Source: Paenibacillus polysaccharolyticus (GTDB lineage: Bacteria; Bacillota; Bacilli; Paenibacillales; Paenibacillaceae). Taken from it: a stretch of DNA of 64,000 nt. Both the position numbers and the translations under genes were made by a program. The notes beneath the pieces are model-generated. The model was not told the origin of the DNA. It saw only the letters and a list, made by a program, of their open reading frames with translations, and searched no databases. This document shows positions 34,154-42,443 of the stretch, piece by piece. Every line of letters starts with the position of its first letter. The first letter of the stretch is position 1. Location: contig NZ_FMVM01000024.1 of the NCBI RefSeq assembly GCF_900102085.1, positions 16,051 through 80,050 of the forward strand, given 5' to 3'.

Positions 34154-36868
34154 ATGTCAGCCAAGAACCATTTCTCCGCCGCTCGTACGCTTGAGGTTGG
34201 AGGCAAGTCTTACCGCTACTACAGTCTTGACGCTCTTCAGGAAGGCGGCCACGGCGACCTTTCCAAGCTTCCCTTCTCGATTAAAGTTCTGCTTGAAGCA
34301 GCGATTCGTCAATACGACGGACGTGCTATCACCGAAGAACACGTTAAACAACTGACTGGCTGGGCTGAAGGCCGTGATAATAATAAGGAAATTCCGTTTA
34401 TCCCTGCGCGGATCGTATTGCAGGATTTCACGGGTGTACCGGTTGTTGTTGACCTTGCAGCAATGCGTGACACTGTAAAAAAAGCAGGCGGAGATCCAAA
34501 ACAGATCAACCCGCTCGTTCCCGTTGATCTCGTTATTGACCACTCCGTTATGGTTGATGCTTTCGGAACCAGTGATGCACTCGATTACAACATCAAAGTT
34601 GAATTCGAGCGTAACGAAGAACGTTACCGCTTCCTTCGTTGGGCACAAACGGCATTCAATAACTTCCGTGCTGTTCCGCCATCCACAGGGATCGTTCACC
34701 AGGTTAACCTGGAGTATCTTGCTTCCGTGGCTGCAACCAAAACAGTTGATGGCGAAACGGTTGTATTCCCGGATTCCCTCGTGGGTACAGACTCCCACAC
34801 CACTATGATCAACGGTCTCGGCGTTGTCGGCTGGGGTGTAGGTGGTATCGAGGCCGAAGCAGGTATGCTTGGCCAACCGCTTTATTTTGTAACACCAGAC
34901 GTTATCGGTTTCAAATTGACAGGTAGCCTGAGCGAAGGCGCAACAGCAACTGACCTCGCGCTCACCGTTACTCAAATGCTTCGTAAAAAAGGCGTTGTCG
35001 GCAAATTCGTTGAGTTCTACGGACCAGGCCTTGCCAACATCGGTCTTGCTGACCGTGCAACAGTTGCCAACATGGCACCGGAATACGGCGCAACGATCGG
35101 TTTCTTCCCGGTAGACAGCGAAACGTTGAACTACCTGCGCAGCACTGGACGTTCCGACGAGCAAGTAGAACTGGTTGAAGCTTATTACAAAGCTCAAGGC
35201 ATGTTCCGTACTTCCAGCACCGTTGATCCAGAATTCACGGATGTAATTGAACTGGATCTCGGCTCCGTTGTACCAAGTCTTGCAGGACCAAAACGTCCAC
35301 AAGACCGTATCGAGCTGACTCAAATGAAAGAAAGCTTCAACAGCATCATCCGTACTCCTGTCGACAAAGGCGGATATGGACTGAGCGATGAGAAGATTGA
35401 ACAAAAAGTGCCTGTGAAGCACCCTGACGGTTCCACTACTGAGATGAAAGCTGGAGCTGTAGTCATCGCGGCGATCACAAGCTGTACGAATACATCCAAC
35501 CCTAGCGTTATGGTCGGTGCTGGTTTGCTCGCGAAAAAAGCGGTTGAACTTGGTCTCACTAAACCAGGATATGTGAAAAGCAGCTTGACTCCAGGTTCCC
35601 TCGTCGTTACCGAGTATCTGGAAAAAGCAGGTCTGATCCCTTATCTCGACCAACTCGGATTCAACGTAGCCGGTTACGGCTGTGCAACATGTATCGGTAA
35701 CTCCGGTCCACTGCCGGATGAAGTGAGTGAAGCGATTGCTGCCAACGATATGACTGTAGCGGCTGTATTGTCCGGTAACCGTAACTTCGAAGGCCGTGTA
35801 CACGCACAAGTAAAAGCCAACTATCTGGCTTCTCCACCGCTGGTTGTTGCTTACGCACTGGCAGGTACAGTTGATATTGACTTCGAAACCGATCCAATCG
35901 GTCACGACCAAAATAATCAACCTGTATTCCTGAAAGACATCTGGCCTAGCTCCGAAGAGATCAAGGATGCGATTGCAAGCTCCCTGAATGCACAGATGTT
36001 CCGCAACAAGTACGAGAACGTATTTACTGCCAATGAGCGTTGGAACCAAATTGCTGTACCGGAAGGCGAACTGTACGAGTGGGACCCGAACTCCACTTAT
36101 ATCCAGAACCCGCCATTCTTCCAAGAGCTTGGTGACAAGCTGAACGATATCTCCGATATCCGCGCTGCACGTGTAATGGCATTGCTGGGTGACTCCGTAA
36201 CAACGGACCATATTTCACCAGCAGGTAACATTGCTCCGTCCAGTCCAGCTGGATTGTATCTGAAAGAGCATGGCGTAGAGCGCAAAGACTTCAACTCCTA
36301 CGGTTCACGCCGTGGTAACCATGAAGTCATGATGCGTGGTACATTCGCCAACATCCGTATTCGTAACCAGGTAGCTCCAGGAACTGAAGGCGGTATTACG
36401 AAATACTTGCCAACAGACGAAGAGATGTCCATCTACGATGCTTCCATGAAGTATCAGGATGAAGGACAGAACCTGATCGTTATCGCAGGTAAAGAATATG
36501 GTACAGGAAGCTCCCGTGACTGGGCAGCCAAAGGAACGTTCTTGCTCGGCGTCAAAGCCGTTATCGCGGAAAGTTTCGAGCGTATCCACCGCAGTAACTT
36601 GGTAGGTATGGGCGTTATGCCATTGCAATTCCAGGAAGGTCACGGCTGGTCCAGCCTCGGCCTGAACGGACGTGAGACGTTTGACATCACAGGTCTGAGC
36701 AACGATGTGAAACCAGGTCAAGAATTGAAAGTAACCGTAACTCGTGAAGACGGTACACAGTTCGACTTCCCTGTTATCGCTCGTCTGGACAGTATGGTTG
36801 ATGTGGATTACTATCACAACGGTGGTATCCTGCAAACGGTACTGCGTCAAATGATGAAAAAAGCGTAA
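34154..36868 (+). CDS. acnA: Aconitate hydratase
   Basis: A 904-aa aconitase that isomerises citrate to isocitrate in the TCA cycle; in Bacilli the apo-form also binds mRNA. The 4Fe-4S ligands are the Cys in ITSCTNTSNPSVM and the two in GYGCATCIGNSG; other active-site blocks are VGTDSHTTMINGLG, the swivel-domain GKEYGTGSSRDWAAKG and the final LQTVLRQM. AGGAGG lies 7 nt before ATG 34154. The 400-bp leader holds an interspersed repeat, a cre-like site, a 17-bp palindrome and a small AAGAACA/TGTTCTT hairpin. It is monocistronic with a very strong terminator. A long antisense frame inside it is a shadow. Confidence 0.96.
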   Translation: MSAKNHFSAARTLEVGGKSYRYYSLDALQEGGHGDLSKLPFSIKVLLEAAIRQYDGRAITEEHVKQLTGWAEGRDNNKEIPFIPARIVLQDFTGVPVVVDLAAMRDTVKKAGGDPKQINPLVPVDLVIDHSVMVDAFGTSDALDYNIKVEFERNEERYRFLRWAQTAFNNFRAVPPSTGIVHQVNLEYLASVAATKTVDGETVVFPDSLVGTDSHTTMINGLGVVGWGVGGIEAEAGMLGQPLYFVTPDVIGFKLTGSLSEGATATDLALTVTQMLRKKGVVGKFVEFYGPGLANIGLADRATVANMAPEYGATIGFFPVDSETLNYLRSTGRSDEQVELVEAYYKAQGMFRTSSTVDPEFTDVIELDLGSVVPSLAGPKRPQDRIELTQMKESFNSIIRTPVDKGGYGLSDEKIEQKVPVKHPDGSTTEMKAGAVVIAAITSCTNTSNPSVMVGAGLLAKKAVELGLTKPGYVKSSLTPGSLVVTEYLEKAGLIPYLDQLGFNVAGYGCATCIGNSGPLPDEVSEAIAANDMTVAAVLSGNRNFEGRVHAQVKANYLASPPLVVAYALAGTVDIDFETDPIGHDQNNQPVFLKDIWPSSEEIKDAIASSLNAQMFRNKYENVFTANERWNQIAVPEGELYEWDPNSTYIQNPPFFQELGDKLNDISDIRAARVMALLGDSVTTDHISPAGNIAPSSPAGLYLKEHGVERKDFNSYGSRRGNHEVMMRGTFANIRIRNQVAPGTEGGITKYLPTDEEMSIYDASMKYQDEGQNLIVIAGKEYGTGSSRDWAAKGTFLLGVKAVIAESFERIHRSNLVGMGVMPLQFQEGHGWSSLGLNGRETFDITGLSNDVKPGQELKVTVTREDGTQFDFPVIARLDSMVDVDYYHNGGILQTVLRQMMKKA

Positions 36869-36903
36869 TCCCCTTAATCTTTCATGGGATAAAATGAAAT
36901 AGC

Positions 36904-36948
36904 AAAGCCCCGCTTCATCGTGCAGGCTGCACGATGAAGCGGGGCTTT
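36904..36948. terminator. Strong bidirectional terminator after acnA
   Basis: A perfect 21-bp stem beginning AAAGCCCCGCTTCATCG, with a 3-nt loop, then TTTTGATTTTTG. It lies between acnA and the convergent small gene at 36985. Confidence 0.92.
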
Positions 36949-36984
36949 TGATTTTTGATTTATTGAGTTGGGACCCCAATCTAC

Positions 36985-37299
36985 TCAAAAATCAATCCTG
37001 ATTCCCACCTCTGAATCATCCAGCGGTGCAGGAATACGATAGATTCCCCTGCTTTTCAACTTTTCGACGTTGATCCAATCCATAAAATCATCCCCGCCGT
37101 AACTGCGAATAAACACCCCATATTCCAGTTCATCATCGAAATTAATCGATTCCATATATTGAGTGAACGGATGTTTACCTTCAATGCTTTGCAGAAAATC
37201 AGAAAATTCATTTCTCCACGCTTCGATCTGCTCTGCATGCTGGTCAGGGACATAATAATAGAAACCGTCAGGGGTGCAATACGAAATTTTCATAATCAT
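36985..37299 (-). CDS. Hypothetical protein
   Basis: A 104-aa soluble acidic protein starting MIMKISYCTPDGFYYYVPDQ, rich in aromatic residues (FYYYV, DFMDWIN, GIYRIP). ATG 37299 has AGGAGG 8 nt upstream, which supports it. The stop of the upstream partner is 13 nt before the start, so the two form a small operon. I do not recognise a family; the pattern could fit a small immunity-like protein, but nothing in the context supports a toxin partner. Confidence 0.6.
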   Translation of the reverse strand: MIMKISYCTPDGFYYYVPDQHAEQIEAWRNEFSDFLQSIEGKHPFTQYMESINFDDELEYGVFIRSYGGDDFMDWINVEKLKSRGIYRIPAPLDDSEVGIRIDF

Positions 37300-37311
37300 C
37301 CGATCTGCCTC

Positions 37312-37719
37312 CTAGAGTTTCAGAATAGCCATACCTTCCTTCAGTTGTTCAGAAACAGCCGTATAATAATCAATTCTATCTGCAAGCTCGTGTTCTGTTT
37401 TATGTACCAGATAATATGAATACTTCTGCATCAACTCATGCTCGTTCAACTCAATGGGCAGGTGAATGATCTCATAATAATCTGTGTTCTCTGAGTTGGC
37501 ATAATAACGATAACCTCTTTCGCATCGGCCAATATTCATAACCGTTTTGATAACCAATAATTCATCACGTGTGAAGCTACGAATCTGTGTGGATCTCTCC
37601 TTTTCCAACGCTTGTATCGCCTGTTCCTCTTCTTGTCTATGTGTTGCGTCTGCGATCTCACTTTCGATAGCGATCAGCGCTCTCATTCTTCCGGCAAGCT
37701 GTTTAGCTAACACAATCAA
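37312..37719 (-). CDS. Hypothetical protein with N-terminal hydrophobic segment
   Basis: About 135 residues: a short hydrophobic segment, a coiled, Glu-rich stretch (SEIADATHRQEEEQAIQALE) and a soluble C-terminus with CERGYRYYANSENTDYYEI and YYLVHKTEHELADRIDYYT. A clear site GGAGGAGGG is inside the longest possible frame and 6 nt before TTG 37719, so I start there; a TTG at 37749 would add ten residues (a full membrane helix) but has no ribosome site. First gene of a two-gene operon with the protein at 36985. Function unknown. Confidence 0.55.
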   Translation of the reverse strand: MIVLAKQLAGRMRALIAIESEIADATHRQEEEQAIQALEKERSTQIRSFTRDELLVIKTVMNIGRCERGYRYYANSENTDYYEIIHLPIELNEHELMQKYSYYLVHKTEHELADRIDYYTAVSEQLKEGMAILKL

Positions 37720-37996
37720 AGCGAGCCCTCCTCCAAGTATAGTGAACAAACAGGTAATAGGTGAATCGGCTTTTCTTTAAGATAAGAAATGAGCATCTCA
37801 TTGGTGTCTCGCAACTAAACGTTGAAGAAGTATCACAAAATGCTCCGCTAAAAACTACTCAAATCAATGCTCTAGAGTGTAACTTTAAGGTGAAAATCCC
37901 CACTGGCGAACAAAGCAAAATTGTATCCGTCGCAGGAACGTTTCTGAAGTTAAGAAATCAATGTCAATGACACCGTCAGCCAAAATGCTAACGACT
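37720..37996. other. Gap without recognised gene
   Basis: Upstream region of the two-gene minus-strand operon. The stretch contains a short readable frame on the plus strand (37761-37970), but it has no ribosome site and no family resemblance. It continues into the CTAACGATC repeat cluster. Confidence 0.4.
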
Positions 37997-38191
37997 CTAA
38001 CGATCATGAGGAGCCTTATTGGGCGCCAAATAGGACTTGTGAAATTCTAACGATCCGTAGGAACGCTATTGAAGTATATTCCTTCGATTTATCTTAGTTC
38101 CAGCTGAAATCCAGCCAAATAACGTTCCTGGTGATCGTTAGAAGTTATAAGCTGGCTAAATCAGCCCAATAAGCTCTGTCATGATCGTTAG
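37997..38191. repeat. Cluster of four ~25-nt CTAACGATC repeats in opposed orientations
   Basis: Two copies read on the plus strand (37997-38025, CTAACGATCATGAGGAGCC...; 38047-38074, CTAACGATCCGTAGGAACG...) and two on the minus strand (38141-38116, CTAACGATCACCAGGAACG...; 38191-38161, CTAACGATCATGACAGAGC...), all followed by TTATT or CTATT. The common pattern is CTAACGATC-N3-AGGAACGCTATT. Two more plus-strand copies lie at 63577 and 63627. Confidence 0.8.
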
Positions 38192-38245
38192 CGCTACGAG
38201 AGAGACAGAACATTGATAACTATAGGGTTAGGTTGTTTGGGTTTG

Positions 38246-38314
38246 GGTTTTTGGTTTTTGGTTTTTGGTTTTTGGTTTTTGGTTTTTGGTTTTTGGTTTT
38301 TGGTTTTTGGTTTT
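38246..38314. repeat. (GGTTTTT)n heptanucleotide repeat
   Basis: GG doublets occur every 7 bases at ten successive steps, nine units perfect GGTTTTT and the last GGTTTTC. Any frame across it (KTKNQKP repeats) is an artefact. It lies between the CTAACGATC repeats and the terminator of the VanRSYZ-like operon. Confidence 0.93.
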
Positions 38315-38362
38315 CGAGTTTCCAGGGTTTTTAAAAATCCCCGCCACCTTCGTGTCTTTATA

Positions 38363-38414
38363 AAAAAACTCCCTCTCACGCATCGCTACAAGCTGTGCGT
38401 TCATAGGGAGATTT
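38363..38414 (-). terminator. Terminator of VanRSYZ-like operon
   Basis: On the minus strand AATCTCCCT-N2-GAACGCA pairs with TGCGTGA-N-AGGGAGTTTTTTT, a long stem with small bulges and a seven-base U-tract, just after the stop of the small membrane protein. Confidence 0.8.
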
Positions 38415-38416
38415 GC

Positions 38417-38626
38417 TTAATGCCCGATATAATGTGAGGATTGATCGAACAGTTGCATGGTTCCCATCATCAGAAATAAACACGACATGACGATCAAAGG
38501 TGCTCCTATCCACCTCGCTAGAAAACGACGATCCTTGATTTGCTGATCTGTGGCACCTGTTGTACTCTGCGGATATACCAGAAACATAAACCCTGCACTA
38601 ATCAACAGCACAGCGATAATAATCAG
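38417..38626 (-). CDS. Small two-helix membrane protein, unusual start codon
   Basis: About 69 residues with two membrane helices joined by TTGATDQQIKDRRFLARW. A perfect AAGGAGGG lies 6 nt before an in-frame CTG at 38626, or 9 nt before the ATT that follows; starting there gives a full first helix (IIIAVLLISAGFMFLVYP). The next ordinary start, GTG 38611, is about 22 nt from the ribosome site and would cut the helix. It follows the vanZ-like gene by 70 nt and ends the operon before the terminator. Function unknown. Confidence 0.55.
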   Translation of the reverse strand: MIIIAVLLISAGFMFLVYPQSTTGATDQQIKDRRFLARWIGAPLIVMSCLFLMMGTMQLFDQSSHYIGH

Positions 38627-38696
38627 TGTAATCCCTCCTTAGGCAGGCCACGAAACATGGGCCTCTCTTCCACAGTTATCACGATCACTCATTCGC

Positions 38697-39338
38697 TTAA
38701 TTATTCACCACTACTCTCGATCTTCCTCCAGTGAATAGCCTGTTCAATATCAGTAACACGATATACAACACATATCCGATCATTCCACCAAGTGTATTCA
38801 GCATAAGATCATCCACATCAAAGATGCCCATCCCCGTCAGCAACTGTGTCACTTCATACCCCAGGCTAAGTAAAAGGGATAGGAACAGCACATGAATCCC
38901 GGCGAAAAAAGAATGGCGTACCAGACCTGTAATCCATACACCAAACGGTACAAATGCAAGAATATTACCCACCAAATGAATGGCTGTTCCTGATCGGTGA
39001 TGAACGGAGAGACTATGCCAGTCTCGTTTGATCTCCTGAAAAAGCGTCAGATTTACAGTTCGTGTATGAATCAGATCTGGTTGACGCAGTAATGCCATCA
39101 GTCTGTCCCATACCAGCCCTACATCCATGGGCCCTCCTTTAAATAAAATCAGCTTGGTTAGCATATAGAGGTAGACCACGAATAGGGCAATCCAGACGAT
39201 TCGAAGCGGACTGGGGTTGATCCCATTGCGATGGGGACTATGATTCTTATGACGTTGGTTGTCATCAAAAAGTTTGATTTTTGGGTGATTTTTTTGACCC
39301 TGTTGCCTAACCTGCTCGTCCGGCTTGTTCTGTCTCAT
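38697..39338 (-). CDS. VanZ family protein
   Basis: A 213-aa membrane protein. After a charged Gln/Lys/His-rich N-terminus (about 45 residues) come four or five helices with the VanZ pattern HLVGNILAFVPFGVWI, the LLLSLGYEVTQLLTGMGIFDVDD block and MLNTLGGMIGYVLY. VanZ proteins confer low-level teicoplanin resistance by an unknown mechanism and are common stand-alone genes. I place the start at ATG 39338, preceded by GGAGGAGGGAGAGACAGC, instead of the ATG that overlaps the vanY-type stop and has no ribosome site. Confidence 0.88.
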   Translation of the reverse strand: MRQNKPDEQVRQQGQKNHPKIKLFDDNQRHKNHSPHRNGINPSPLRIVWIALFVVYLYMLTKLILFKGGPMDVGLVWDRLMALLRQPDLIHTRTVNLTLFQEIKRDWHSLSVHHRSGTAIHLVGNILAFVPFGVWITGLVRHSFFAGIHVLFLSLLLSLGYEVTQLLTGMGIFDVDDLMLNTLGGMIGYVLYIVLLILNRLFTGGRSRVVVNN

Positions 39339-39391
39339 GCTGTCTCTCCCTCCTCCTCCGTCAGGCCGTCCTCTTAGGTTGATACTCATCA

Positions 39392-40261
39392 TCAAGATGA
39401 TTTATCAACCGTAACAATAACTCCTTGCATATTATCACCGGAGATGTCATAGGCATCATTCTCTGGCAGATATATCTTCGCATCCTGAGACACCTGATAA
39501 TAATGGATATCATATGTAACGCCGTCCAGGTCGACGCTTACATCCTTCTTTTCTCTTAACATCTCCAGATATTCTTCCAAAACCATATGGTTCTTGTACA
39601 TCACTGCACTATGCGGCATGCCAACATATCTGAAATGCCAGGGTTCATACTGAATACCGGTCACGTTCACTTTATCTTTCGGATATCGCAAAATAAAACC
39701 GTATCTCCACGCGTTCTTCTCCAGCCATGCCCCCTCAGGAGCTTCGCTCATCGCGGCCAGACTTGAACCTATATCCAGGGATAAACCCAGATTGTGCTCG
39801 CTGTAGCCTGCAGGCAAAGCGTAGTCTGAACCCTTTTGCCGATACAGCTCGTCCTGCTTCTCAAAATCTCTGTACCCGCTGCTCATCAGGAAATAGCGCA
39901 CTCCCTCTTTACCCGCAGCCTCAACCATCTTCTGAAATTTTGCTGTGACCTCACGGGACAGCATCAACGTCTGATCCATGATGCCATAACCCTGAAGCAA
40001 GTCTTCTTCATCAGCTACATATACAACATCGGAGCGAATACCCTCCGGGTGAATCGGATGTTTGGAATTGACCAAAACAAGATTGCCTTTATGTATTTGC
40101 TGTTTCATATCTTGAGTTGTAGCTTCATGGTACCCCCTGTACTTCTCATCGGTATCCAAAATAACAATCGGCACCCCCTCTTTTTGCTGTAAAGCTGCCG
40201 TTGATTGCGTTACGATATATCCAATCAAAATGATGCATAGTAGAAAGCCCCACTTTTTCAT
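39392..40261 (-). CDS. D-Ala-D-Ala carboxypeptidase VanY family (M15B)
   Basis: A 289-aa membrane-anchored zinc carboxypeptidase that removes the terminal D-Ala from cell-wall precursors. One N-terminal helix, then the MSSGYRDFEKQDELY region, Zn ligands in SEHNLGLSLDIG (SxHxxGxxxD) and EPWHFRYVG. Residues after about 230 add a C-terminal extension (DGVTYDIHYYQVSQ). ATG 40261 follows AGGAAGGAGGAACAATC. It lies 80 nt after the histidine kinase gene in the same direction, so this is a kinase-controlled cell-wall operon like vanRSYZ, without the vanHAX genes for D-Ala-D-Lac. Confidence 0.9.
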   Translation of the reverse strand: MKKWGFLLCIILIGYIVTQSTAALQQKEGVPIVILDTDEKYRGYHEATTQDMKQQIHKGNLVLVNSKHPIHPEGIRSDVVYVADEEDLLQGYGIMDQTLMLSREVTAKFQKMVEAAGKEGVRYFLMSSGYRDFEKQDELYRQKGSDYALPAGYSEHNLGLSLDIGSSLAAMSEAPEGAWLEKNAWRYGFILRYPKDKVNVTGIQYEPWHFRYVGMPHSAVMYKNHMVLEEYLEMLREKKDVSVDLDGVTYDIHYYQVSQDAKIYLPENDAYDISGDNMQGVIVTVDKSS

Positions 40262-40340
40262 GATTGTTCCTCCTTCCTCTCATGATTCAAGGATAGACAA
40301 AACAATTTAAAGAAAACGCAGGGCAATGTTTAAATTTTTC

Positions 40341-41447
40341 TTAAGTTTCATGAGAAACCTGCTGGAAAACAGGTAGACGAACCTCAAACATCGTGTGCAC
40401 CACATCACTTACAGCCGATATTATACCTTCATGCTGCTCCACGATATTACGTGCGATAAACAGTCCAAGCCCCGTACCTCCCTCTTGCACGGTCCGTGCC
40501 CGATCTCCGGTGTAATACATGTCGAAGATGTGCGGCAGATCATCGGGATGAATATGTCCCCCATAGTTCGTCACCTGAATGACAACTTGACCTCCATCGT
40601 GAAATCCTTTGATGTCAACGTACATCCCGTCCTTGCCATGTCTGGCAGCGTTAATTAGCAGATTCTCGAACACACGGGCGAGCAGCTCCCCATCTCCGGA
40701 TACGGTAAGATCGTTATCGATATGTAAACGGGTGACCAGATTGTTTTTTTCAAAAACAGGATAAAGTTCCTCATTCATCTGCTTCAACAGCTCGCTTAGG
40801 TCCAGCCTCGTTTTGCGTACAGGTAACATGCCGTAGTTCATTCGTGTAATCTCAAACAGATCATCAATTAGCTTCTCAAGCCGCTGGGACTTGGTGAACG
40901 CAATCGCGATGAAATGCCGCGCCTGTTCCTCTGTCAACTGCTCATCCTTCATCAGCAAATCCAGATATCCCAGTACGGAGGTCAGCGGTGTGCGCAGATC
41001 ATGCGCAAGGTTTACGATGAGCTGGTCTTTGCTGTTCTCGGCAAAATCCCCTCGTTTCACCGCTTCTCGCAGCTTCTGGCTCGCCATATTGACGCTTTCC
41101 GCAATCGTACCCAATTCGTCTTTGGCCACAATCTGTACCTGATGATCAAAATCCCCGTTAGCCAAGTGATTAATGCCCGCGGAAATCTCTTTGAAATACG
41201 TGACATAGCGCCTGGTAAACAAGTAGAAAAATAAAATCGCAAGCGGGATGAAGAGCAGCATAAAGACATATAAATCGCCAATACTTCTCATGATATTGCG
41301 ATATTCCGCCAGCGGGTCTTCCCGCCTCACCCCTGCGTAGTACATCTGCAACAGCTTATACACGATAAATGTTACGACGCCAGAAGCCAACATACTCAGA
41401 CCAAGCATCATAATCATCGTTGTGCGAAAACTTCTCCGTTTAGTCAT
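40341..41447 (-). CDS. Sensor histidine kinase (VanS-like)
   Basis: A 368-aa kinase with two helices (about residues 10-35 and 58-80), a HAMP domain (TYFKEISAGINHLANGDFD), the phospho-His motif LIVNLAHDLRTPLTSVLGYL, N-box ENLLINAARHGKD, and the G-boxes in LPHIFDMYYTGDR and GGTGLGLFIARNIVE. The very short extracytoplasmic loop suits a membrane- or cell-envelope-stress sensor. ATG 41447 overlaps the response-regulator stop by 8 nt. Its output should be the VanY/VanZ-type genes downstream. Confidence 0.92.
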   Translation of the reverse strand: MTKRRSFRTTMIMMLGLSMLASGVVTFIVYKLLQMYYAGVRREDPLAEYRNIMRSIGDLYVFMLLFIPLAILFFYLFTRRYVTYFKEISAGINHLANGDFDHQVQIVAKDELGTIAESVNMASQKLREAVKRGDFAENSKDQLIVNLAHDLRTPLTSVLGYLDLLMKDEQLTEEQARHFIAIAFTKSQRLEKLIDDLFEITRMNYGMLPVRKTRLDLSELLKQMNEELYPVFEKNNLVTRLHIDNDLTVSGDGELLARVFENLLINAARHGKDGMYVDIKGFHDGGQVVIQVTNYGGHIHPDDLPHIFDMYYTGDRARTVQEGGTGLGLFIARNIVEQHEGIISAVSDVVHTMFEVRLPVFQQVSHET

Positions 41448-42138
41448 TGAACGTGTACCCCACACCCCAGATGGTTTTGATGAACTTGTTCTTATTCACA
41501 TCTTCTCCGAGTTTCTTGCGCAGTGTTCGAATATGTACCATGACGGTATTACCGCTCTCGAAATAAGCCTCGCCCCATACCTTTTCAAAAATGATTTCTG
41601 TGCTGAATACCTGTTTGGGATTGCTGGCAAGTAACACTAAAATGTCAAATTCCTTCGGTGTTAACTCCAGCGGTTTACCGTAAAGCGTTACGCTATGTTG
41701 GTCGGGGACAATAACAAGTCCGCCTTTTTCCAAAACAGAACGCTGCGCCGTAGCTGTGGACTGACTGAACTGCAAAGCACGCCGTAGCTGAGAGTTGACG
41801 CGAGCCACAAGCTCCATCGGATTAAATGGCTTGGTCATATAATCATCGGCCCCCATCACGAGTCCTGTAATTTTATCCATGTCCGACGTTTTCGCACTCA
41901 GGAAAATGATTGGAAAATGATGCTGCTCCCGAATTTTGCGGGTCACCTCATACCCGTCCATACCCGGCATCATAATGTCCAGAACCGCCAGATCGATGGC
42001 GTGTGTCTGAACGGCCTGTAGTGCCGACTGTCCGTCAGAAGCCTTGACGGTATGATAGCCTTCTTTTTGTAAATGTAAAGCAACCAGATCCGCGATCTCT
42101 ATTTCATCGTCCGCAATCAGAATCGTAATTCGCTTCAT
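41440..42138 (-). CDS. OmpR-family response regulator (VanR-like)
   Basis: A 232-aa regulator: receiver with D10-D11 and phosphoacceptor D54 in LAVLDIMMPGMDG, then a winged-helix domain with LELTPKEFDILVLLASN and SGNTVMVHIRTLRKKLGED. It is the first gene of the vanRSYZ-like operon. An interspersed repeat (42226-42416) lies 88 bp upstream, between it and the divergent yafY-type gene, so its promoter must be in the short space between or inside the element. Confidence 0.93.
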   Translation of the reverse strand: MKRITILIADDEIEIADLVALHLQKEGYHTVKASDGQSALQAVQTHAIDLAVLDIMMPGMDGYEVTRKIREQHHFPIIFLSAKTSDMDKITGLVMGADDYMTKPFNPMELVARVNSQLRRALQFSQSTATAQRSVLEKGGLVIVPDQHSVTLYGKPLELTPKEFDILVLLASNPKQVFSTEIIFEKVWGEAYFESGNTVMVHIRTLRKKLGEDVNKNKFIKTIWGVGYTFND

Positions 42139-42225
42139 TGCTTATTTCACTCCTATATGGGATGCTGAGCATATAATACCTATGAATCTAACAGATAACT
42201 CCCACATACACAATTGAAAGCAATG

Positions 42226-42416
42226 TTATATAAGCAGAACAAGTTTTACACAGTCCACTCCGATGACAGAATAACCCTCCGATCGCTGTTATCCCCAGAA
42301 TTTTTTTGATTCCCTTCTCTATAGGGAAAATCCGGTGATAAAGGCGACCGCTTTGCTTCTCCAGGTTTTTTCTGTCCTCTCCGTTCAAGTGTAAAAGAAA
42401 TATTCCACTTATATAG
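42226..42416. repeat. Interspersed palindromic element, copy 3 (191 bp)
   Basis: Left end TATATAAG...TTTTACAC against right end (reverse) TATATAAG...TTTTACAC. Core blocks CACTCCGATGACAGAATAACC (in two pieces), CGCTGTTATCCCCAG, ATCCGGTGATAAAGGCGACC and CCAGGTTTTTTCTGTCCTC match copies 1 and 2. It occupies most of the gap between the divergent VanR-like and YafY-like genes, ending 28 bp before the latter's start. Confidence 0.87.
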
Positions 42417-42443
42417 ACACTAATAAAAAAGGAAGATATATCT

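Noticed and set aside
34157..36211. A very long (684-codon) open frame antisense to acnA
   Set aside because: It mirrors the acnA codon pattern, has no ribosome site and no domain resemblance; aconitase on the plus strand explains the sequence.
38194..38437. Lys/Thr/Asn/Gln/Pro repeat protein
   Set aside because: It is only the translation of the (GGTTTTT)n microsatellite, without a ribosome site.
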